Below are positions 48,928 through 59,600 of a stretch of 64,000 bases of DNA, piece after piece; within the stretch, counting starts at the first letter, position 1, and each line of letters starts with the position of its first letter. Under the pieces are notes generated by a model. It saw only the letters and a program-made list of their open reading frames with translations. It was not told where the DNA came from and did not search any database. Both the position numbers and the translations under genes were made by a program. This DNA comes from Acanthaster planci (taxonomy: Eukaryota > Echinodermata > Asteroidea > Valvatida > Acanthasteridae): positions 1,254,654-1,318,653 of the forward strand of contig NW_019091486.1 in assembly GCF_001949145.1 (NCBI RefSeq). The letters run 5' to 3'.

Positions 48928-50566
48928 GATGACGATGTCGCCTGCTGCTACGCCGTACTACTTCTGCTGTTTCACTGCTTTGTCAATGTCATCGATTCTT
49001 TTTGATTGACAGATCGAAGGTCTGAGGCATTTAGCACGTACTCAGCACTCGGACGGCAAAGCTAGCCACATGTGCATGTAATGTACATGTATAATATACA
49101 TGTATGATGTGCATGTACACGTCCAGTTGTTACAAACCATACAGCATGCAGGCTTGCATCTCGCTGTACCGCCCTCAAGTGGTCACAGCCGCGAAAATTG
49201 AAAAAGGTCAAATTAGTCAGGATTCCCACATTCTGTCTTTTTCTTTATCGTACAAAATTGTAAGGATACCAGACTATTGCTTGAGCGCGGAACGTTTCAT
49301 GTTCTCGTTTCAATTGTCAATGCGTACGGAACTTGAAAAATTTGGGTAGGCCTAGCTCTTTTAAGTTCTTAAGTAACGGCTGTAGCAGTAGCAGTATTTC
49401 CGGTTTCGTCTTGAGTTGTACCATTTCTTCCCTTTTTTGTGGATAACAGCATGGAGGTACCGGGGGTAGGAAAAGAAGAGTAACGAAGCCTGATAGCCTT
49501 GGTCACATGGTGAGTGTATCCATGGTTGACATTAGCTAAGTGGAGCGTTCGTAATTCCCCTTTTTCGATTTTGGACGGGATCGTCGTACTAACGCTCCAC
49601 GCCTGTACATATAATATAGGCCTAGTAAGGTGGAAACGGTTCTCAACAAATCCAAAATACTGGCTTCCGTCAATGTCCATATGGTAAATGCCAACATCAA
49701 ACGGTTGGGGCTTCAATGATAATTCTGACTTAAAGTCTGTCAAAATCCGACCGTTTTGCTCTACACATGCACTGCACTTGAACTTTTCACCGCCTGTACC
49801 TTTCGAATGCGTGTATCGAGATTTATAATACGCAATATCTCTATCAATGCTATACCTTGTGATTCAGGCTAAGCTTTTGCATAGGGACCACCGTCTCTGG
49901 CATGGACTGGTTCCTTTTGTGCCCTGCTTATCCATTGAAAACAGTGTATTGATGTAAGGCATCTCTTATGTAACTACGCAAAAGCTTACCCCAAATCACT
50001 TGGTATAGCAACAGTGTCCTCAGTGTGAAGAATACTGTTTGGGTATTGAATTCATACTGTCCAAAGATGGCTGTTCTGTCAGAAATACCTAATGTTTGTT
50101 AGAATCTCCAAAATGCACAAGACCCATTTAAAACAGATGAGAACAAGGGCAGACGTTTGCGTTGAAAGAAATGGGAGGGGGCATGTTGAATGACCCGGGG
50201 TTGCTGCAAGAAAGCCCCAAACCGTGGTTGTCTTTGAATCAATGATTTTGGTAGTGTACTTAATGCTTCACACTTTGCAAACCTGCGTGATGCATCAGAT
50301 GCAAAGCCATTTCTGACATCGTCCATTAAATCACTTTGTGCTCAGTCATGTGTGACAGAAATTTAGATTTCTTGGTGTGAGATGAAAGAGGACATCACAC
50401 TGAAACCTTTTCAAAAAATAATTAGTTTGCATTCAAGAAACAGATCAATTAATCTCGGTTTCCTGTTTTTTAAGACACCCTGTACAGTGTACATATACTA
50501 ATTTGGATTTCAAGCCAATGTGTTCCTTCTGTTTTTCCCTTCCTCCATGATACAACAAAGGCAACA
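48928..50566. promoter_or_regulatory. Shared upstream region between divergent GLO1 and MIS18BP1 starts
   Basis: 1.6 kb that must hold both promoters and 5' UTRs. No TATA box stands out. tacatgtataatatacatgta-type palindromes lie at 49080-49105. A 124-codon minus-strand ORF at 49369-49743 has no family resemblance. Confidence 0.5.
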
Positions 50567-50610
50567 ATGGAAGGACAGTTTCTCAGCCATCCAGAATCTA
50601 CTCGGTCTAG
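50567..50610 (+). CDS. MIS18BP1: MIS18BP1 exon 1 (start codon)
   Basis: 14 codons plus AG: MEGQFLSHPESTRS. The ATG has a good context (caacaATGg) and the donor is TAG|GTGAGA. It joins exon 2 as AG|G for Arg. The short exon makes the start less certain than the later exons. Confidence 0.75.
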
Positions 50611-53600
50611 GTGAGAATAATTATTCATCCCTTTTTTCATCTGGCAATTACTGTGTGAGGACTTGGCCCTTCTGAAAGGCTGGTTTTTGTGTACTTGGCA
50701 CAAAAGTTAATGTGAAGGTGATATGAGGTTGTGAGGACTTTACAGAATTTGACATTTTTAAGCCCAGCCACTATTGGTACATGTAAATTTTGGGTGCATC
50801 TCCAACCTCCAGACCATATTGGTTTTCCTGTAACTTGTGACTTTCTTATTTTAAAGGGGCTTGTTTTGTTTCAAAATAGCATCATTTTGCTCAGTCTTAG
50901 AAAGTCATTAGTAAAACTTTAAATATCCATTGCAGGTACATGTAACCTCAAAACATTGACACAGTAGAAGCTAGTCCAATAAAGTACCACTGTTGGATCT
51001 CTGGTGGTTGGAAACCTCAAAGGGCATTAGGCCAAAGAAATGCATGTACCCACAGTCCAACTGTTGTTTCCTGTTGTACTCGCCAGACTTCTCACTCTGA
51101 CATTCGTTATAAATGTGTGTTGAGGCGGCCTAAACCCCCAAAATACTGTAGAACCAGGAATAGTACATTGATGTAAATCCCCTGTTTTCCTTGTTTTTGT
51201 TAGGTCTGTCATTAAACCAGTTCCACTACACAGCTATGTGGACCAGTTTGAGAGGTTGTATCAGCAGAGCCCAATGGCCAAGGCAAGTCGGTAACTCGGA
51301 TGTCATGAGGGGGTTGATTGAATCAAGCTGCTGGGCGCCGACTGGTATGCCAAGCATGGGAAATGTGGGGCAAGCAAAATTAGGTCACTGTCCAGATTGC
51401 CAGGCTGAGATTTGCTTGTGGCTGGAGTTGTAATGAAATTGGCCAAGATGTCCTCGGTAGATTCCTGAAGTAGTCATTCCTGTTAATATCAGGACCCATT
51501 TCTTTCAAGGTCCAAACAGTGTCCAATTCAACATTTCATCACTTTTGTGTTGTCAAAGGTGTAAAGTAAGCACTAACACTTCTTACATCACAGCTGCTGG
51601 CTGCTTGGAGGCACGGTTGCCCAGTCATCCATCAGTTTAGGCCATTCTGGTCAAGGTTTGGGGTCATTGGCAGATGCAGTGGGGGCACGGAATAGCGACT
51701 CATTCTCTTACAATGACCAGTCGATTCTTGTCAACCCCTACAGATTTTTCAACAAGGACTGACCCAGTCAACTACTCCTAAGGGGCTTGTTCCTCAGGAC
51801 AGTCGGGCCTGGGAACTCCACAGCAGCTAAAAGTATCAAGCTGGCCATATCTTCCACAAAGGGAAGACCCCCAGGAGCTCCGTGTACAGTCAAAGATGCC
51901 CGTCCCAAGGATGACGTCAGCATTGAACTCGAGGTAAACGCCAGCGCGGGTTCAGGCATCGAATTGGGGGAGTGTTCGTTGATTAGGACAAGTGGCGAAA
52001 GCCACGACACATCTGGGACATCTCAGTCTAATGGAATTGTTTGTGATGATGTTGTCTCAGATTCCTCAATAAACCAGGGAGAAGTCGGGATCGGTGTGAA
52101 GACGCTGCTTTCTCCGCAGCCCAAAGTGCAAGGTCCCTCTAGGCAGAATGAGAAAAAGACGATGAGGAGAAAGCGAGCTCCTAACCTGCACAATCTGATC
52201 AAGAGGCTGACATCCCCCAGCAAGGCAGTTGCTGCCACTCCTTCTAAAAAGCACACAGGGAGTTGTGTTAATGATGTATCCGAAGTGATGCATGAGGAGG
52301 AGATGGACAGTGATAGAGAAAGTGTTTTGGACAATACTCCCAGGAACTCACAAGGGGAAATGGATCATGAATGGCAAGACTCCTGTGATGTAGATACGTC
52401 TGAGCTGGAACCAGTTACTTACTCGGGAGCTACGAAGAGGACAAGGCAAACGAGGTCAAGTTCTCAGCTGGATGTAGACCCAGTGTCAATCATGTCCCCA
52501 AAAGATACGCCGATCCCCAGCGGCTCAGGCAGTAAGAGGAAATGTGTGCCACAGCGGCGACTTTTGCATGACCTCCGTCTGGCCACCAACCGAGATCTCG
52601 CCAGCCGTTCTCCTGGGGCATCGGAACAGAACATGGAGTACCGAATGAGACCTGTCGACCTCCATCCTGGCGACAAGAAGTCTGCAAAATCTGACGACGA
52701 ATGCCCGGAGCATGAGGACACTCCCCAAACTGGCCTGGAATGTTATACCGCCCCATCAGGGGGACCTGCAAGCCGCGAAGCTGCATTTGCCGAAGAGACC
52801 CCGGTCAATCAAAGAGCTGTCGGGAAGACCAGATCCAAGGGAAGAAGGCCGGATATCGGTGGAGTGATCAAGAGCTTACAGGCAGGGCAGGAGCTGGGTG
52901 TAGACACCCCAAGATCAGAAGTACCATACACTGAAATCACGCTCACTAGCACCCTGAAGGAGGATGAGACCAAACAACACAAGGCTTCTTCGTCACCAGT
53001 GGGTGGACCAGACGAGAATGTCGATTGTAAGGGGGCAGATGATAAGGAAGACAAGATTGAGGGAGAGGAAGGAAGAGCCGAGAATGAAGACATGAGGGAG
53101 GAAACCAAAGACACTGGTAAGAACAAAGTATCCCTTGATTTGACTCAGGTACGGGTAGTTATTAAACTGGTGAGGGAAGAGCAATTTTTTTAGTATGTTC
53201 AACATCGTAGGTAGTACAGGGGTGAGATTTATTAGGATTTTTCCTGATTTCAGGATTTTTATCATTAGGATTTTCCTGATAACAGAATTTTCAAACAATC
53301 TGTTGTTTTAAATCTGGAATATCCCAAGTTTGTGATTTTTTGTTACATAGAAAGGTTGATATAGGACACAAGAAAAGGGTGTTTCATTGGGCAAATACAA
53401 ATGTATAACAGGGACCCTACACTGCAGTGGGGTCCTCAGAAATAACAGGGACCCTACACTGCAGTGGGGTCCTCAGAACTAACAGGGACCCTACACTGCA
53501 TCCTCAGAACTTTTGTTGATGACTTTGTGGATTTTTTACTTTTTCATCCAATCTCACCCCTGGTAGTCAAGTTAAGTGTGTAAACCTGTTTCCCATCCAG

Positions 53601-56600
53601 CAACATCCAGAGACTCGGCTGAAACGGAGTATAAAGTCAAGAGGTCAACACGTGGACAGACGGAGAGACTGACCAACAAGCAGCCAGTACTAAGGGGACA
53701 GCGGGACAAACATGAATACAAAGAGATGACTCAACCTGAAACGCTGCAAGCTCCAAAGGTTAGCGCCAGGCTTGTGATGTTCAACCGAAAATTCCTCGTT
53801 GAAAGGAAAATCTGTAGAATACCCCATTGGATTTTTTAATGACTTTGGGGTGGTGTTATTTGAGCTGAAAATTTCAACTTTTGAAACAAGACAAGATGTA
53901 CTTTTCCCTTTTTAATACAGAGTACGGCCTAAGTCAAAAATGCATGTACTGATTTGTTAGAGCCCTTTGAATCATATTTGTTCGATATTTACTTCCATAA
54001 TCTGGTTTTTTTTTTTCAACACTGGGGTGAACAAACAGCAATATTTACCACCACAGCAGGCCACGCGTGGCGGCCGAGTTCAACACACACTCTGCCTCCA
54101 CGGACTCTGTGTGTGTACAAAATAAATGGTGCGTTAGCATGTCATGAAGTTGGCCAGAAGTTATAGTCAAGCGGCACATCGCAGCTTAACCCGTCAGTCA
54201 TGCCTGTGTACAGATACGATCCAATCATGTTCACACATCCTATGTACTCTACACACAAAGTGGTATGGAGTGGTACTTTTGTACGTGTAACTGTCAACAA
54301 ATGATTTCTGGAATATTTCAGACCCCCAGTCACTGTCCCTTTCCTTTTTCCTCACTTTCAGAAACCAGAGACAATAATCAATAGATGGATCATCAAGCCT
54401 GTCCCTTCTTGTAAGGGAGTGTGTGTAGAGGGCCACAGGATGTAAGTACATGCCTGAACAAATCCCTCTCCACCTGTGCATGGTGCACTGTCACTGTAGA
54501 CTTACTATACAGTTCATGCACAAGGATTATCAAATTTTCACCGAGCTGTCATAATGCAGGTGTGAATACATTACAGTCGACTCTCGGTAATACGAGGTCT
54601 GGTAAGACGAGATTCCGGTTAAGACGAGTATATTTGCCGGTCCCGACTGAATTATGCACATTCCTATGAGGAAAAAAATCCATACTACGAGCTCGCTTGT
54701 TATGAGATTCCGTTCAAGACGAGCATTTTGGGGGCCCCAGTTGCGTGCAAATGTATTGTTATCCGTCTAATTAGCACAAGCGTTTTTGAAGGCAACTTGT
54801 CAATCAGTCAATCCTTTGAATTCGGAAAGGCGCTTCCGTAATTGATTGTGTACGGCAGTAAAGCACTGCGGTTTTCACTCACCAAGTGAAGCCCTCTACT
54901 GGCCGATCCACACCACCAATAACTGGTTCCCGCCGTTTTTGTGCAACAAGCGCAGCACTGATGTTGGTTACCACCTAAAATGTTAATGTACTTACGTGCG
55001 TGCGTTATATGACGATCTCATCGCGCTGGGGTCGTAAAACGGCATCGCTCCAATCATGCATCCTCCAACTCGACTTGACCAGTTTCTTCGTTCTTATATT
55101 ACGTTATTGTTCTTTGTTTCAAGTTTTTATTCATAAAAAGTACAGTTATTTCTCACTTTCATAAACATAAACTGTTTTGAAATTAAATTCCAAACCACAC
55201 GTACGTGCATACAAAGTACATGTAGGCCTACATGTATGTACAGGAAGTTGTACCTGATGTACGCTTAACGATGCGGTCGATCGGTTACACATGCGACAAG
55301 CGGGACAGCAGCTTTCGCGTAAGACGAGGTCCGGATAATACGAGCTAATTTAGAAAGGCTCAAAGCCCTTGTATTAACGAGAGTCAACTGTATTAGCATT
55401 ACTCATGTGCATTTTGCATATTTTAACCAACCACCTCCACATTTGTTCCAACAGTTGTCGGAAATGGTCAGAAAGTGTCTGATGTTTCAGCTTCTGAAAG
55501 AAGACTGCCGGCATAGGAAACCAAAGAAAAAGTACTGATACATTTTTTGATTTTGTCAATTTCTTTGACGTTAGCGGTGATAAAGAGGACCAGTTTTGGC
55601 ACAGCACATCCATCATGGTGCGTATCACCCCGCGTCTGCTGGCCACCAAGTCTGGCGCCCTCTACCGCTTGGCTGGTAAAATGGACCGCGCACTGACAAT
55701 GGAGCAAGGTAGAGTAGACATGGTTATCGGAATTCCTGCGTCAGAAAACCAGTCACTTCTAAAATGCGAGACGCGTCAGTGTTACCAAATTATAATGATT
55801 TTGGTGTGTTATTACTTAAAATCCTTCATCGTTGAAGAAACACTGAAAATGAAATATTACTCAAGCTCATTGTCTTAACGTAAAAAGTCCAAATGTCTTT
55901 CTGTTGGCATCAAATGGTCATTCATTGTTTTGTATCATTTATCTGATAAAAGAACCTGTCGCATGGACCAGTGTGGTACAAGATAACGTCTGTATAATGG
56001 TCTACCATTGAACCTGAGTTTCCCCATTTTGGTTCCCATTTATTTTTGTCGTTTCTTTTTGTTCCCCTCATTCTTGTCTTTGGTGTAGGCTTCTCAGAAT
56101 CATTAGTACGCAGTTTCCAGAAAGGGTTTCCCGCCAATTGGAGAGAGTTGCTGTACAACCACTACTTGAACGAAGAAAAGAAGTGGGTATTAATTTTGAT
56201 TCATGAAAAAAAGTTCCTTGAATTAAGATCGAAGTGAAGGAAATGACAAGTCTTCAGTACGGAGGACTGTTCTCAAAGTATGTAATAATTCTGTGATACG
56301 CATGAAATTTCCGTTTGCTTGTATCAGTTGAAATTCACAGCATGGGAATGGGATATGGCAGCTGCCATTTGCTCTGAGGGTGTGGATTTTTACATGATGG
56401 TGACCATCCTTTGGTGGAAGCTCACTGTGTTTGCTCACACAGGTGTATGCACGGTTGGGGTGGGACATGCATGCGCAACCAATATCTGTTTGAATGTACG
56501 GGTCGTCGCATGTGCGCTGGGCGCTTGCATGAGCCCGGTTGAAAAACTTCACACCGGCCTGTCTCTTGCTGATGAGGGTACACTTCAAATCAGGGTGGAT

Positions 56601-59600
56601 TGGGTACATGTATTTGATGTTGCCAGCGCTGAGCACACACAATCAATTCCTGCTGGATTATATGGTCTTCGCATGTGCACCGGCTACCCGGTCAAAATGG
56701 TCCCAACCAATCTCTTTCTTGTTAGCGTGGGGGGGGGGCTACTTCTGTACAAAACAAACTATCCAGGAATGCTGTATTACCTATCTGTTCACAGTAAACA
56801 GGATGAAAAGTGGCAGTGGATCGAAAGGAATTTCTTGTTGCTATTTGACCTTGTGACTTGAAACAACGGAATAGCCGCTCTGCAGCTTTCAATGATTTGA
56901 GAGTAGCTTGGCTCCTTTTTTATCAGGAAAGAACAGCAGAAATGGAGCAGTTCTTTGGTGGAGAAGGAGCCACTCGGAGTGACTCCAGGACCAAGGCGGT
57001 CTGATGTCACCGTCCCCGATTCCCTACAGAAAGGAAAGAAAAAGAACCCGATAGAAGTCACCCGTAAGTGTCGCACTTTTTGTGGAAATACTCCACACTA
57101 GGTTTTGGTCTGAGTTTTCAACGCTTTGTTTGCCTACCACAAGAATAATTTGTACAGACAGATGAACTGGATTCTGTCAAGCGCTGCGAGTATACTCCTA
57201 GTACGCAACAGGCTTTTGTATTGTGAATTGACAAGACAAATAAACCGCTTGGTAGTTTTGAGGGTGCACTTGACCAATATTGGGAACGACCCTGTGACAT
57301 CCAAAGAGTACCCCATAAACAACTGCTTATGCGTTCTCGCTTGGCAGTGGGGGCATCCTTTGAAATTACCGTCACTGTCAGTAGTCAATGTGGTAAGCTT
57401 CAGAAATCCCCAGCAGGGGTTTATCAACAAAAAGTGTGTTCCAAAGTCTTCAACGAGTCTGTGCAAAGCACTTCTTTTCAATACAAGCCTTGAAAAGGCA
57501 TATGTGTGTCGCAGTTAACCTTGTTTTATCGATGATTGTTTTGCTATTTGAAAGGGTATGTTGATGTTAACCCTAACAGTCCTCAGTCCTCCAACAGGTG
57601 AAGGATTGAGGACTGTTAAAGTTAATGGGCAATTCCATGTACATGAGCACAAATGTGATGTCATCCTGGGAAGAAAACCTCCGCGGGAATTAGATTTTTT
57701 TACACAAAAATGCTGGAATTTTTATATTCTCTGACCTTGTCCCCTTTTTGTTGGTGAATCAGTTCACATTTTTAATACATTGACACCAAAAGGGTTGTTT
57801 TTAGTTTTCATACATGGGTAATTCCAGAAAATAGGGGTCCATTTTTTTTTGTGTCCCTGTCACATCTGACATATGATTTTTTAAGTTGGGAACACATTTT
57901 CTAATTTCCTAGAGTGATGAATTAATGCAAATTACCTGCCAAACAAATTGTAATAGTTTGAAATCAATTCCAGTGATATTTCCATGTCAAATAAACAAGG
58001 GTCAGATGTAACAGAGACACAAAAATGTCACACCTTTGGAACCCTGACTTCTAGAATTACCCACGTGCACTTTAAAAAAGTAGTAGCACAAAGAGTGTGT
58101 GTAAGAAAAATACATCCCTCGCAGGCATTCCAAAATGTCTCTGAGGTACTGGTGAGGTCATGGCAGTACCTCACTGCCTTTGATAGACTATTCCTCGTTT
58201 GGCGAGATGTAAAAGATTCCTCCCAGATCAAACATCCCCAGTCTTTTGCATTGCTCAACCTCAGCTCAGAACCTCCGCGTGAAGGACCTCCGACGCTCCA
58301 GCAGCGGCCGGCTGATCAAGCCTCCCCTGGCCTACTGGACTGGGCAGCGCGTCCGCCACAACACCTCGCTGGACGTCGTGGAGATCCTCCTGGGCAGCGA
58401 GGACTGCACCTCCTCCTCCATCAACCAGATCAGCCTGCAGGACTCCCTGGAGCTGGGGCCCGTACGTAACTTGGGTTGCATGGGCTTTGTACACGAACAG
58501 TAGAGTCCACTTTCATACCTAAAGTCTATCGAGTAGCGAAGTGTGACGTCATTTGAACCAGGAAGGGTGTTGCTACTAATGGAGTATGCGCACAGTGCTG
58601 GTTCTCACGCTAATGTATTTTATACTCATACATGGTGTATTCACTGCGGTACTTAATTCAAGACCATTCATTGATTTCCATTCCAAGGCTAAATAGGACA
58701 TGCATATGCTATACAGACAGTGTGGATATTGAAAACGTTGGCAGCTGTGTAGTGAGGGTTCACGGGGGTTGGCACGTATTATCTCTTAGCTTATCTCAAT
58801 TTGGGGTATCCAGTATAAGCCAGATCAAGCTGGTCATATATTTACATAGCAACGACTGTGTGCACACAGGTTTATGGATGTTTGGCACCAGACATGCTGA
58901 GCATGTATGATCAATTTCTGTTTGGATGTACGGTCCTTGCATATGTCCTGGGCGTCAGTGTACGAGCATGGTTGGAAAACCGCCTACTGGCCTGTCTCTT
59001 TTTTGCAGGTGAGGGTGCATATCAACTTGGGGCTGAAAGGCTAATCAGTCTTGGAGATTACTTGATATGCATGTGCTAGTGTGGTGTGACCATCGATACC
59101 GCATAAAAAGACCAGATGGGCAGTGGGTTCACATGTGGCCATTTACTTTGCGACGACTGTACGCCATTTTGTGATCCCTCATGGACCCACAGAGAATGAA
59201 CATACATGTAAAGTTTACAGCTAAATGCGACTTTGTACATGACCGGGGTAAGTGCAGTTATACTACACTGACATGAGCTTATTTGGTTATCCTTTAAGAA
59301 TCTGTAACCTTTTTGTTCCCACCACAGAGAGAAAAGAGAGCAATCAAACGCTCTGCCAACACCAGTAAGCTTCATGCATCGTCAGCGGGAAGGAAGCACA
59401 GACGGCAGTTGAAAACTGAGCACAGTGGTGCCGACGAGGAAGGCTCATCTTGTCTGGATCCAGAGGCCAAGACAAGCAAAGGAGACGGTGAATATGGCCA
59501 TGGTGCCAAATTGCCAGCATCAGAGAGGAAAAGTAAACACAGTCCTCGAGGAACTGGGCCCAAACGAGGAGACAGGAGGAGGATTGTCCAGTTGAAGGGT

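Noticed and set aside
49369-49743. 124-codon minus-strand ORF between GLO1 and MIS18BP1
   Set aside because: No motif, no splice or start context, and it lies in presumed promoter DNA. It would need transcript evidence.
51283-51288. GC-AG donor (AAG|GCAAGT) at the end of MIS18BP1 exon 2
   Set aside because: A good GC-donor consensus, but it leaves phase 0 whereas exon 3 needs two preceding bases. The GTAACT donor at 51291 fits.
56319-56861. 180-codon plus-strand ORF in MIS18BP1 intron 7
   Set aside because: It spans a dispersed repeat that recurs at 58.9 kb and overlaps another open frame. The exon 7 to exon 8 splice skips it cleanly.
57126-57518. 130-codon plus and 115-codon minus ORFs in MIS18BP1 intron 8
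   Set aside because: Both strands open, with no motif. Exon 8 and exon 9 join in frame without it.
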